In this document: positions 18,961 through 29,891 of the stretch, in pieces
Layout of the letters: each line of letters starts with the position of its first letter
Numbering within the stretch: the stretch's first letter is position 1
Source of the DNA: Crossaster papposus
Lineage: Eukaryota; Echinodermata; Asteroidea; Velatida; Solasteridae
DNA length: 64,000 nt
Assembly: GCA_037893245.1 (NCBI GenBank)
Contig: JBAIAA010000251.1
Coordinates: 1,054,001-1,118,000, forward strand
Reading direction: 5' to 3'
The notes under the pieces: model-generated
The model's database searches: none
What the model was told of the DNA's origin: nothing
What the model saw: the letters and a program-made list of their open reading frames with translations, nothing else
Translations under genes and position numbers: made by a program

Positions 18961-21900
18961 TGACCAAAAGCTAGAGTAGACGTTCCGTTCGAGAGTATTA
19001 TACCGCTTTGTATCCAGAGGACTCAACGACAGTTTGTTTTGAGTTATGGTGTGCAAGATGTGATTTTTCGATCTGATGTACGTCATCGTGTCTAGCTGAA
19101 AATCTTTTTTTTGAGGCAGTCGAGATAACGATCGTGACTTAATTTTTGTCGGTGACTGCTTTGGTGACCCCCTTGGCTTTTTTTAAGGTTAGAGTCAGAG
19201 GTTAAAATCGAGTACATCTTTGGTCTTAAGCAAACGCATTGGCTGACTGGTTTTCCACCAAACTCGTCTTTAAATTTACCGATGACCTTTTTGTTTTTAG
19301 AGTCATAGATCTCGTGACTCTGATCGTAGTTTGACAGGTCGTACAACTGCGAGTCTTTTTGTATATCTTCATAAACATCGTCCGTCTCAACGCTCAAGAG
19401 TAGACTGTCCGTATCGGTATAAAGTAACCCTAATTCGGTCTCTATAGGTCTCTTTGAGGTGGTTATAATAAAAGTCGTACATGAGAGTTTTTGAGAGGTC
19501 TAAAATACTCACCCCCGCATAAATAGGTTTGTTTAATACCGTCTTGGTCTTATACATTTCGATAAACGATAGATTGCAATCGGTAAAAACCGTCGTGTGT
19601 TTATAGCTCGGTTTACGCACCAACGCTTGATATTTTGAAACTTGGTCGTCTCTGAGCAAAAACGCGTCCGTTCTATTTCTCACGTTTTCCATCGTCTTTC
19701 CAAAAACGCTGTTGTTCATGAGCTTAAAAAAGTCCTTTTCAAAGTCGGACGTTGCTTTAGCTCTTAGTCGAGTGTTTTTGTCTATGTAATCTTTCATCCA
19801 AGGCGCTTGCTTAAATTTTAATACGCGATGTACTTTTTTGAGTTGCATACCAAGATTTAGATACTGTTGTAACGATCTGTAGTGCAAGACATATTTACGT
19901 CTGTTGTATAGAGTGGCTATTAATTTAGATTCGTTTAGACCGGTTAACCCGACTGTGGTTAACCCCAGTTGATACTCAGATAACCACTCTTTAGATACTT
20001 TGATATTTTCGGGTGCTAGCGGAAAATCATTGTGCCAATCGTGCAAAGCGTTGGGGTAATCTAAGTCTACCTCCAACAGACACTCTATATCAGACGTTTC
20101 TGAGATTGACATAATGAGTTCCGTCGTGAAGTCTTTGGCTTTTGTCCATTTAAAATCGGCGTAAGGTAAATACTGACTCATGGCCCAACCGTATAAATTG
20201 TTGGCGTCGAGATACATGATGTAAGTCGATGGCTCGCCCGGATTGTAATCTGATAGATATTTATTGTTTGCTTTATAGTGTCTAGTACCACCCACGCTTG
20301 ATAGTCCTCCTCTTTTTGCTTTTTCAAAAAACAGATGTTTGTCCACGTCGGTCAATAACTCGAGCTCGACTCCCGAGTGTTTTAACAGCGCGTCCCACGA
20401 TAACCCAGGAGAGGTATAATAGTTAGCTGGATCTAACTTATAGTTCTTTTTACACATTTTTCTAAAATTTTCAAACACACCTGCTAAAAGTAACACGTCG
20501 GTGGTCACGTATAAGTCGTGATATTCACCCAAGTTTTTGACGTTAAATTCGTTCCACACTTGTTGAGCCTTAGAATAATCATCTTGCGAGATATTTGAGT
20601 CTTTGAGGCTGCTATAAAAGTTGTCGATGCTTGGTAAGCTCGTCTCTTCAAACTTATCAAACGAGTCCATATACTCGTACGGGTAAACACCTTTTTGTAA
20701 GAGTAGGTCGACATTTTGATCTTTATATCGTTCTCTGAGTAGAGTAAACGCCTCTTTGGGACACGAGTTGACTAGTCTATCCAACGACGCTGCCATAAAT
20801 TTAAACGAGTCTATAAATCTCAGTTGACCGATCGAAAACGAAATGTATTTTTCTGAGTTGCTGGGAATAAAATCGATTTCTTCTTTAATCTTAGACAAAC
20901 CTTGCATGATTAAATGAGCGTCATAATTTTGTAAATTGTGAAAGATGATGGGTATTGTGGTTCTATTCGGTACCACCTGCAGTTTTAGATTGCAATAAGC
21001 GTGCGCGGCTCCTCTGTATTTACCCGTGATGTGACAGTGATCTCTCACCTTTCTAAATTTGTTGATCTGTTTTTTACACTCGATACACTTTGCCTCTTTA
21101 AATCCTTTTTTGTTTATGTAACAATATTCTTCTTTTTCTTCGTTAGTGCGAGGTTCTTTCGGTATAGGACACTGACAGTTTGAAGAGTAGTTGGGGTATA
21201 TTGACTTCTCGCAAATCAAACACGTACTCGCGTTTTGGTGGTCGATGTTGTCTCTTGTGGTAAAGTCTATGGGTTTGGGGTGTTTATTTTGTCTCTTAAA
21301 TACAACGCTGAGTCTAAGAACTTGGTCACGGCATCTGTTCCTCTATAGGTCTCTTGAAATTTAACTTTACCGTCACACCTTAAAGCGATCAACGAATAAC
21401 CACAAGCTTTGTGAACTTGAGTCTCCTGCGTGTTTGCCTCTTGAGGCTTTAATTTTGTTAATACCGATTCAAAGTCGGCGTAAATGACAAAAGGCGCGTC
21501 TTGCGCAAACTTGTGATTTTTAAATTTTAATATTGGAGGGTCGTCGTTAAAACCTTTTGGAAAGACGACCTTAGATGGTGGCTTATCTGTTCCCTCACAA
21601 TCTTGCATATGCCTGTCCAACTTGTCTCGTGTGTTATAGTGTGCCAAACATCTAAAACAGACGTATGTTTTATGCAGGTGTTTCGTTTGGTTAAAAAATA
21701 TTCTAGATATATGTTTTATCCAACAATAGTGATTTGTGTCGTCTAAAGAAAACAACAACAGATGTATGACTGCGGGGTCGTTGGCGTTTTTAGATAAATA
21801 TAACGGTCGTACTTCTGTAGACTCGTACGCAAACACATTTATACTCAGATTGTTTTGTCTCTCTATCTTTTCTATTTGATTGATTCGAACAGGGAAGTCT

Positions 21901-22810
21901 ACGTCTTTAAAATTTAATCCATCGTTTTTATCGTAAATTTACGGCCTGTCTTCGTGGATTTTAAAATCGGGTTTGTCTTTTACTCGTTGTTTTATTTTAT
22001 CGGTATACTTACCTAGAGCGGCTCTCAAACACCACCGTAAACATTCGTTGTCTTTGTTTCTGACGTTAATAAAAGCCTTTTTGTTTACTAAAAAAGTCGG
22101 TAATTTTATATAAGAGTTTCCACTTATAAGACTATAACGATCGATGTTGATATAAAACGCTAGTATTTTAACGAGGTTCCAACCCGATTTTTGGCGTGTT
22201 GTTCTTTTATTTTAAAGATTTGATCTTTTACTGTTTGTTTTATCTGACTCTCGTTTAAAACAACTAGCTTTTTACCAACAAAGGTAAAAGCGCTAAAAAC
22301 TAAACCGTCTTGATTTGTTTTATCGTATTTCGCTTTAAATCCTAACTGAACTTTTATGGCCGATAGATCTCTCAGCTCCGACGTAACAATTTTTTCAATC
22401 TGCTTCATGTGTGTATTAAAAAATTGCTCTATGTCGTTGTTAAACAACCTAGGATTTAACTCCCAGTTTCTATAACTGTTACCAAAAGCTCTATGTACTT
22501 GAAAATCTGCCTCTCTAAAGCTATCGGGGTTTTTATACGATTTAATTGCTAAAATTAAATTCTTTCGTAAAAATCGACCTAGTTTACCAGTTGGCGTAAA
22601 TTGTAACTCTTGGTCGTCTATGATTTGTTTGAGCTCATCGAGTTTCTTGCGATTCAAGTTTTTATATTTATTCTCTTCTACTCTAATAGCGTCGATATAG
22701 TTCCGGCGTAGGCTCCGCCCTGAGATCGTGATATTATTTCGCTCCACATATTTTTGCAAGGTTGATTTAGACCAACGCCCATATCCTATTGGTGTTGGTT
22801 TCGTCATCAT
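18955..22810 (-). pseudogene. POLB: Protein-primed family B DNA polymerase, multiply broken
   Basis: The relic spans about 3.9 kb. In order it shows an N-terminal region (22810-22160); a KLPTFLVNKKAFINV block and ECLRWCLRAAL; a zinc-binding-like CFRCLAHYNTRDKLDRH; the exonuclease entry FVIYADFESV; a CxxC/CHITGKYRGAAH finger; motif A as YLDANNLYGWAMSQYLP; motif B as KLMNNSVFGK; motif C as YTDTDSL; and a C-terminal end at 18955-18957. Breaks seen: a frameshift near 22185, an in-frame TAA at 21939-21941, and frameshifts near 21280, 19445, 19190, 19140 and 19100. Most shifts are at A/T runs. DxNNLYG and TDTDS identify the protein-primed Polinton type. It would replicate the linear genome from a terminal protein. 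TATTATAAAG lies just upstream of the ATG at 22810. Confidence 0.88.
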
Positions 22811-22887
22811 ACTTTATAATATAAGTATTATAATATTTTTTTTTATTTCATTTGTATCGATAGTAAACAACAAAATTGTTTTTTTTT

Positions 22888-22959
22888 ATATCAGACCAAA
22901 TTGAGTTTTTAAGATTTGGTCAGCCTCCTCCTTACCCGTCGGCGCCGCCTTTAGGCTAG
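22888..22959 (+). repeat. Right terminal repeat with a copy of the late-domain tail
   Basis: Bases 22888-22921 repeat, inverted, the terminal unit found three times at 8999-9085. They are followed at 22921-22959 by an open tail reading QPPPYPSAPPLG and a TAG. This closely resembles the C-terminus of the 9140-9826 gene at DNA and protein level. The order of unit and tail differs from the left end, so a rearrangement or gene conversion is likely. The tail has no start codon of its own. Confidence 0.6.
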
Positions 22960-22972
22960 TTTTAAGCGTTGG

Positions 22973-23004
22973 AAAAAGGGCACTCTTTTTTGAGTGCCCT
23001 TTTT
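22973..23004. terminator. Hairpin at the right end of the Polinton
   Basis: A perfect 13-bp stem (AAAAAGGGCACTC with its complement) and a T6 loop lie 13 bases after the TAG of the tail copy. Like the 16064-16103 hairpin it pairs an A-run and GC-rich core with a T-run. It probably marks the end of a transcript or of the element. Confidence 0.65.
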
Positions 23005-23035
23005 TAAAAAAACTGACCGAGTTTTAGAAAGTGGA

Positions 23036-23536
23036 ATTGAAGCGCCATTTATATACTACTCCAGCGTACCTAAGGGAACAAATAAACAATGACTTAATGT
23101 CCAAATGTTATCTTAATAATTATTGATTCATATGCAATTTTTGTTACTATTGCTAGTAGTTTTGACTTAGGTTAACACTATGCAATGACACGATTTAGTT
23201 AATCTTAATGTGGAGGGGGGGGGGGGGGGTTATTTATGGAGGCTACAGAATGACTGAAACCTCTAAATCAGTGGGTTCAGATTGACTCTTTTATTCGGTA
23301 CTGTAATTGGAAGTCGGAAGGCAACCGACCAGCGACGAAGGCGGAAGAATGGCATCAAATTTGGCAGTAAGCAATTTACAAGTAGAGAGGAAAGAGAAAA
23401 CAAATGAAATCATTAGTACAATAATTACATGTAGTGTGTGTTCACCAAAATCTATCCAATAAAGTGAATACTTCGGCTGAAATAATGCAACTCTTTCACA
23501 AAATAATTAATTAGTACAAATACTACTGGGGGAGGG
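23036..23536. other. Intergenic, no gene recognised
   Basis: A G-homopolymer of about 14-15 bases lies near 23216-23230. Nothing else stands out before the minisatellite. Confidence 0.3.
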
Positions 23537-24637
23537 GATCGATGTCACTCTACTGGTAATCGATGTTACTCTACTGGGGATCGATGTCACTCTACTAGGG
23601 ATCGATGTCACTCTACTGGGGATCGATACCACTCTACTGTGGATCGATGTCACTCTACTGGGGATCGATGTCACTCTACTGGGGATCGATGTCACTCTAC
23701 TGGGGATCGATGTCACTCTACTGGGACCCACGTCACTCTACTGGGGATCGATGTCACTATACTGGGGATCGATGTCACTCTACTGGGGATCGATGTCACT
23801 CTACTGGGGATCGATGTCACTCTACTGGGGATCGATGTCACTCTACTGGGGATCGATGTCGCTCTACTGGGGATCGATGTCGCTCTACTGGGGATCGATG
23901 TCACTCTACTTGGACCCACGCCACTCTACTGGGGATCGATGTCACTCTACTGGGGATCGATGTCGCTCTACCGGGGATCAATGTCGCTCTACTGGGGATC
24001 GATGTCACTCTACTGGGGATCGATGCCAATCTACTGGGGATCGATGTCACTCTACTGGGGATCGATACCACTCTACTGGGGATCGATGTCACTCTACTGG
24101 GGATCGATGTCACTCTACTTGGGATCTATGTCACTCTACTGTGACCCACGTCACTCTACTGGGGATCGATGTCACTCTACTGGGGATCGATGTCACTCTA
24201 CTGGGGATCGATGTTGCTCTACTGGGGATCGATGTCGCTCTACTGGGGATCAATGTCGCTCTACTGGGATCGATGTCACTCTACTGGGGATCGATGTCAC
24301 TCTACTGGGGATCGATGTCGCTCTACTGGGGATCGTTGTCACTCTACTTGGGATCGATGTCGCTCTACTGGGGATCAATGTCGCTCTACTGGGGATCAAT
24401 GTCGCTCTACTGGGGATCGATGTCACTCTACTGGGGATCGATGCCACTCTACTGGGGATCGATGTCGCTCTACTGGGGATCGTTGTCACTCTACTTGGGA
24501 TCGATAGTGCTCTACTGGGGATCGATGTCGCTCTACTGGGGATCGATGTCACTCTACTGGGGATCGATGTCACTCTACTGGTGATCGATGTTACTCTACT
24601 GGGGATCGATGCCACTCTACTGGGGATCGATGACACT
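23537..24637. repeat. 21-bp GGGGATCGATGTCACTCTACT minisatellite
   Basis: About 52 head-to-tail copies. The unit length is a multiple of three and stop-free in several frames, so long low-complexity frames appear on both strands (repeating SLYWGSM, STGDRCH, TLLGIDV, SIPSRVT); these are not genes. Variant units mark higher-order structure: a GACCCACGTCAC-type unit recurs at about 23725, 23910 and 24141, and a GATCGTTGTCACTCTACTTG unit recurs at about 24333 and 24480 with similar neighbours. Each unit carries one ATCGAT site. Confidence 0.95.
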
Positions 24638-24639
24638 AT

Positions 24640-26159
24640 TAACGGGGCACCAGCCAACCAAGTCATGTCCCCTCTTCACCTTGTAGCTAACCGACAGTTG
24701 AGTTGTTACTGATTGGCGCCTGGCCAGACCCCGGGCGTCGGGTTTAGGTAAGTGGTTTTATACCACAACGACGAGACAATCTATGGTAACGCCAATCGAG
24801 TCCGGGCATTTACCAGAGAACTCATCCATTCACGGGTTCAATCGCCTCGTGTGCACATTAAGGAATGCATTTCCAATTTGTATAGGATGGATTCTACCCG
24901 GTCCGAGCATTACAGTAATTTGAACGCTTCCGCCATAAGCATGAAGACCTCGAACGTGCAACTTTTAAACAATAAATACAGTGTCTAAAAACAATGCTAA
25001 CAAATTATAACGAAATGCGACACGTAAAATTTGTAGCCAACATAGATAATATAGCTGTGTTTGAATGATACACGAACATTTCCACTTTAAAACGAAACAT
25101 CAAACGTCCAAATTTGATACGGTTTGACAGAGTTATGAGTACTTTTCTAAGAGATGTCAAATTGACCATGTATACATTAAGTATAGGAACAAAGGAAATA
25201 AACAATATCATAATCTCCATAGGGATTCAAACAAAATGTGTGAAGATCACAATTCAAGGAATGGTGATACAGTATCGAGCACGAGTTTCTATACTCTTCT
25301 GGGTGGAGATGAACGATTGCATCAAAGTGTCGTGCTCAAGGACACACATCTCAACCCTCTTAAACCATTGTATGTTTGCTAACGACTTACAAGAACATCT
25401 ATACAATAATATCTGAATTTTTCCATCTTAATGTTGAGCAAATACCTCGAGTTATATTTAGAAGCGAAGGAAGTCTCATCGTGTTTGCTTTTATGATTAG
25501 TTTTCGTTTCTTCCCGGCGCTTAAGGAATATACGTCGTCTGCAGTTTTCATGTAAAAGCCTTTCTCAGTGATGGGTATTGCAGTTTCCTGTTGTCATAGT
25601 AACCATGATCGCCGTCTTAAACCCTTAAGTGTTGTTACATCTTCATTTCAAGTGGTTCACAAACATCTAAGAGTACCAGGCAAGGAGTTAGCTTGGTAAT
25701 GATATATAGTGAGGAGATCAACGCATCGTTTCAAAGGAATATATAACATGTTCAAACATAAAACAAAAACTGTGAAATACCTAATACCGAATTGTTATTA
25801 AAAGACAGTCTAAAACATCTTGTAAAATTATCGCACCTGGTGTGCCGTCATTTTCAATAAAAGTGGTATTTTGATATCAATCTCCAACGCTGGTTTGCCG
25901 ACCAGAGTTTGAAAAAGACTAGCGTTTTGAAAATACCCCTAATTTACCATAATTATTTAGTTAGACATCGATATGAACGGGTACAAGCTAGCTAGACTGG
26001 TTTCCTGACCGTACAATTTCCCGACGTTTATAAATTGCTCCGTTTCATCTTAAGTGGAATCAGGGAACCAGACAAAAAAAAACTAATTGTTTTTTGTGTT
26101 GTTTTTTTCCCCAGCATCTACGAATATAAACTCACCAATCCTCAAAATCACCAACTCTC
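24640..26159. other. Intergenic, no gene recognised
   Basis: Short stop-free frames only, none longer than about 100 codons. At about 25996-26070 a segment starting CTGGTTTCCTGACC resembles 40117-40195. This and the next repeat look like parts of one old dispersed element. Confidence 0.3.
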
Positions 26160-26335
26160 ATTTTCAATATCGTCCGAGTAATACATTTCAAACGCTTTTA
26201 CCGAATCAATTTAGTCATTTATCATTTCATTTCAACGTTTGGAATATTCGTCATTGCAGATAACATTTTGTCAAAAGCTGTTGCCGAAAGGCAGCATTCA
26301 GAGATCGAATTCGTCTTACATTAATCAATTAAAAA
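26160..26335 (-). repeat. Dispersed repeat family 2, copy 1 (inverted)
   Basis: The reverse complement of this segment matches 41120-41350 and, more weakly, 47090-47345. Shared stretches are TCGATCTCTGAATGCTGCC, AATGACGAAAATATTCC and AACTAAATTGGTTTGGT-like sequence. No coding content is visible. It may be an internal part of a non-autonomous transposon. Confidence 0.5.
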
Positions 26336-26410
26336 CGTATGTCAAATAAATAAGTCTGATGTGTGCTTGACTCAAGCGCACATACTAATTTACACCAGTA
26401 AGCATGTAAA

Positions 26411-26520
26411 GAGAGGAGAGTCGAGTCAAGTCACAGTGTGTAGTCGAGTCGATGCAAGTCATGTATTTAGCGAGTCATGTATCGAGTCATGTATCGAGTC
26501 AATTCGAGTCACAAATATTT
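26411..26520. repeat. CGAGT/GAGTC pentamer-rich tract, left half
   Basis: Irregular copies of GAGTC (for example GAGTCGAGTCAAGTC and GAGTCATGTATCGAGTCATG) fill this stretch. A similar tract lies at 28195-28290. The two may be halves of one array separated by the LINE insertions between them. Confidence 0.6.
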
Positions 26521-26715
26521 GAATACTGCACAATAAATAAACACGTTACAGAAACACAAGGTGGATGTTCATAACACGGTGATGTTTTTTGTATCATGGA
26601 GAAAGGGAAACAGACGGTCGTTGTATGTACACACCATGTATGTGCGTATGTACATAATTATTCGCGAACATAAACGAAAAATATTCTTTGTAGTTCTAGT
26701 GATGGTATCTTTCTT

Positions 26716-27092
26716 AACTACCCTGTAGGTTGTGGCAAGGCTACTCTTGGGGACCGAGCCTTTGAATATAGTGCTCCATACCTCTGGAATAAACTCCCAC
26801 TTCATGTTAGGAACGCTGCTAATCTTGGTGTTTTTAAATCAGTCCTGAAGACTCATCTTTTTAAACAAGCTTTTTAATAATGTGGTTTAATAATAATAAG
26901 GTTTTTAATAATATTGTTACTTGTTCACAGTGTATGTCTTATCATATTTTATGTGCATATTTTCGAGCTATTTACTGATTATTTTGTGATAATTTGTTTA
27001 ATTACCAATGTTTTAGCAATTATATAGTTGTTATGCGCCTGTGTACATTGTATGGAATGGGCGCAATATAAATCAATAAATTATTATTATTA
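26716..27092 (+). mobile_element. 3' end of a CR1/L2-type LINE
   Basis: The frame from 26716 to the stop at 26875-26877 encodes the typical C-terminal tail of these reverse transcriptase ORFs: GDRAFEYSAPYLWNKLPLHV followed by FKSVLKTHLFKQAF. A 3' UTR follows, with GTATGGAATGGGCGCAATAT and an (ATT)n-like tail ending near 27092. It is strongly 5' truncated, as usual for such insertions. Confidence 0.75.
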
Positions 27093-27096
27093 TAAA

Positions 27097-28095
27097 AATA
27101 GGTATAAATGAAACCTACATCAACATCCTTGAAGATATATACACAGATGCTACTGCTAAAATCCACCTAGATAACGAAATATCAACTGAGATCAAGATAT
27201 CCTGGGGTGTTCGACAGGGCGACCCATTATCCCCAAAAACTCTTCAATGCAACACTTGAAGAAGTCTTCAAGAATGCAGAGATGGAAGAAGGAGGAATAA
27301 ATATAGATGGAGAGTCACTGTCGAACCTCAGATTCGCTGACGAGGTAGCCATATTCACAAACTCCACTGAAATTCTGGAATGACAACTGAACAAGCTCCA
27401 CCAAGAATGTAAACGATTCGGTCTAAAAATACACAAAGGGAAGACAAAATATATGACGAACATTGATTCCCAAGCCGATGTCAAAATTGAAAATGAAACC
27501 ATAGAAAAAGTGAGTGAATACAGATATCTCGGTCAAACACTAAAATTGCAAGACACAACTAGAGAAAAAGTCTTGACAAGAATAAAGACAGGATGGGGAC
27601 TGTTCGGAAGGTACAAAGAAATCTTCTGCGACAAAAAACTACCAACAACACTGAAGAAAAAAGTGTTTGAACAATGTATACTCCCAACGATAACATATGG
27701 ATGCCAAACCTGGTCAATCACCAAGGAAATATATAATAAACTGTTGACCACACAACATGCAATGGAAAGAAAGATGCTAGGGATAACATTAAGAGATCGA
27801 ATACCCAACCAAAGAATCAGAAAAAAAACAAAAGTAAAAGACATTACCCAGTATGTCAACAAAATAAAATGGAAATGGGCGGGACACGTGGCAAGAATGA
27901 CCGACAACAGATAGACCATAAGAACCACGGAATGGCAACCCAGAACAGGAAAACGATCAAGGGGCAGACCCAAAAATATGGAGGGATGACATAACCAAAT
28001 TAGTTGGGAGGACTTGGACAAGAACAGCAAAACAGAGAACAGCTTGGAAAAATATGATAGAGGGCTACATCCTGCAGTGGATGGACGATGCCTAA
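27097..28095 (+). mobile_element. Reverse transcriptase fragment of an RTE-type LINE
   Basis: Coding homology runs from ISWGVRQGDPLSP (RT motif before the palm) through LRFADEVAIF, where the catalytic FxDD has become DE. It continues along the open frame 27453-27914 (EYRYLGQTLKLQ, LPTITYGCQTWSI, KWKWAGHVARM) to the terminal ILQWMDDA and stop at 28093-28095. Breaks include a frameshift near 27235, a TGA at 27381-27383, a TAG at 27912-27914 and a shift near 27980. It is 5' truncated, sits directly after the CR1/L2 tail and is dead. Confidence 0.78.
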
Positions 28096-28194
28096 ATAGA
28101 TAGGATAGGAAACGTGATGTGAACATAAATTGGCACTGGGGTAAGTTATTGCAAACATTTTCCGCAAAGCTCTTCTCTTATTTTTGGGACTCGA

Positions 28195-28290
28195 GTCTTA
28201 TTAGCCTTTCACTCGAGTCGAGTCGAGTCGAGTCATTCTGACGAGGGATTCGAGTCGAGTCGAGGCGAGTCATTTTTCTAAAGTGACTCG
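28195..28290. repeat. CGAGT pentamer tract, right half
   Basis: CGAGTCGAGTCGAGTCGAGT and related units. See the matching tract at 26411-26520. Confidence 0.65.
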
Positions 28291-28298
28291 AGTCATTT

Positions 28299-29117
28299 CG
28301 TCACCGTTTTCACGAAGAGGCGAATTTCATGAAAAATCGTCTATTTATCGAAATTTTTTTTTTTTTATGAAAACGATTAAATATTGCAATGTCTACAACC
28401 TGGTGAAGTTATACATCCACAAAATCATTAAAATCACAATTAACCTAATTAACTAATGGGCGAATTGGTCCTCCAGTGCCCTTTTGCGTTTTCACGAAGA
28501 GGCAAATTCGAAATAGCGTTGACTTCAACGTGTTTATGAAGGGCACTTTGGTGCGCGTAGTCACTTTAGCGTTTTCACGAAGAGGCGAATTGGGCGAATT
28601 GGTCGCGAAGTGGCTTTAGCGTTTTCACGAAGAGGCAAATTCGAAATAGCGTTGACTTCAACGTGTTTATGAAGGGCACTTTGGTGCGCTTAGTCACTTT
28701 AGCGCGCTTAGTCACTTTAGCGTTTTCACGAAGAGGCGAATTGGGCGAATTGGTCGCGAAGTGGCTTTTAGCGTTTTCACGAAGAGACAAATTGGGGGCG
28801 CAATGGGGAAATGTATACATTCTGACTCTCACAGCCACGGGCGAATTTGCTAATGTATCGTTTTTTTCGTTTTCACGAAGAGGCAATTCTATTAATTGAT
28901 TAATTTTGCAAAACTAATCACCTATTTTTCTTAACGTTTGCTATATTTAAGAAGATTAAAATCTCTTCTTTCCCATGATACCTTAATCTTGTATATTCTA
29001 TGGATATTTATGTTTCAAACTGCCAAACGAAAAAAAGACAAACTTTACAAGCGATTATCTCGAAAGTTTGTTCAGACCGTGAAAGGCTCAATTTGCCTCT
29101 TCGTGAAAACGGTGACG
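28299..29117. mobile_element. TIR element with CACGAAGAGGC repeats
   Basis: Ends start CGTCACCGTTTTCACGAAGA and finish with its inverse. The 23-bp TIR (ending GAGGC) is perfect and is flanked by ATTT at 28295-28298 and 29118-29121. Inside, a unit of about 130 bp is repeated twice (about 28488-28770). The TIR core TTTTCACGAAGAGGC recurs about six more times in the left two thirds. No transposase is visible. The superfamily is uncertain. Confidence 0.6.
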
Positions 29118-29192
29118 ATTTGCATGCATGGTTGTATAGCCTACACAACACATCACTGAACATCATTGAGGCAAGGAACTGGGTCACTGTGT

Positions 29193-29490
29193 CACTGACC
29201 ACTACACATGGATCATTGCCCATTCACGCTTAAAGTCGGCGCGAACGAAACGTGCAACATGGCGGACCCACGACGTCACTCTGTCAGCCAATGAAATGTA
29301 CAGGTGTAGAGGTCAGTGGGTACGGTACGTATTAATAAACAAATGTACAGAGTAAATCCACTGACCTCTACACCTGGACATTTCATTGGCTCACAGAAAG
29401 GACGTCTTGGGTCCGCCATGTTGCATTTCTCGTTCGCGCCGACTTAAAGCGTTATATGGGCAATGATCCGTCCAGGTGTAGAGGTCAGTG
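29193..29490. mobile_element. MITE family 3, copy 1 (nested palindrome)
   Basis: Ends read CACTGACC...GGATCATTGCCCAT and ATGGGCAATGATCC...GAGGTCAGTG. Two further inverted blocks lie inside: GTCGGCGCGAACG...CATGGCGGAC and its inverse, and AATGAAATGT...GAGGTCAGTG and its inverse. The whole element can therefore fold on itself. The second copy is at 52376-52681. Confidence 0.7.
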
Positions 29491-29572
29491 CATTGTTTCC
29501 AAAATGTTGTGACCAATTGACTATTGTGTGGTGATGCGTGACTGTAATTAAATGAAACTCGTAGGGAATTTT

Positions 29573-29891
29573 GCTGCGTTCCAATCGCGTCGTGTTTATC
29601 GTGTTCACAAGTCGTATAATGGCGTTCTAATCGCCTGGTAACTCGTGTTCACCAGTGGTGAACTCGAGGTGGATTTTTTTTCTCCATGTTCACGACTTCA
29701 TAACAATTGAAATACTCGCGCATGCGTGTTGGTTCACGTACGAGTTCTTGGGCGATAAAGAATGTCCTTACCGCACGACTAACTCGACTGTGCGCGTGCG
29801 TCTTGGTGGGTAGCGTTTGAAATACAACCCACTCGTGAACGTGGATTAATTCACGGTGAACACGATAAAAACGACGCGATTGGAACGCAGC
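29573..29891. mobile_element. MITE with about 36-bp TIR (GCTGCGTTCCAATCGCGTCG)
   Basis: The left end GCTGCGTTCCAATCGCGTCG, followed by GTGTTTATCGTGTTCAC, is repeated inverted at 29856-29891 with a few differences. The interior is about 250 bp, non-coding, and also weakly palindromic (GTGAACTCGAGGTG against CACTCGTGAACG). No clear target duplication. Confidence 0.6.

Larger units (their letters stand above)
8999..23004. mobile_element. Polinton/Maverick-type (adintovirus-like) provirus, decayed
   Basis: The 14-kb unit carries the diagnostic gene set: double-jelly-roll major capsid protein, packaging ATPase, retroviral-type integrase and protein-primed DNA polymerase B, plus small structural and membrane proteins. 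The ends share inverted copies of a roughly 34-bp unit (three tandem copies at 8999-9085 and one at 22888-22921). Exact boundaries and the usual 6-bp target duplication are not resolvable by eye. ATPase, integrase and polymerase each contain an in-frame TAA. The polymerase, the 17522 gene, the 13530 gene, the 9840 gene and probably the C-terminus of the 16102 gene also carry frameshifts. I did not find the adenain-type protease usual in these elements. The copy cannot be autonomous as read here. Confidence 0.9.

Noticed and set aside
12605..22810. Reassignment of TAA as a sense codon in the Polinton, since all three nonsense codons are TAA
   Set aside because: Other genes of the element end normally at TAA or TAG, and the polymerase also has several frameshifts; simple decay is enough.
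23537..24637. CRISPR array
   Set aside because: The repeats are contiguous without unique spacers, and the window is eukaryotic.
23605..24712. Long open frames of up to 357 codons on both strands of the 23.5-24.6 kb region
   Set aside because: They arise from a 21-bp unit that is stop-free in several frames; no start context, domain or codon pattern supports translation.
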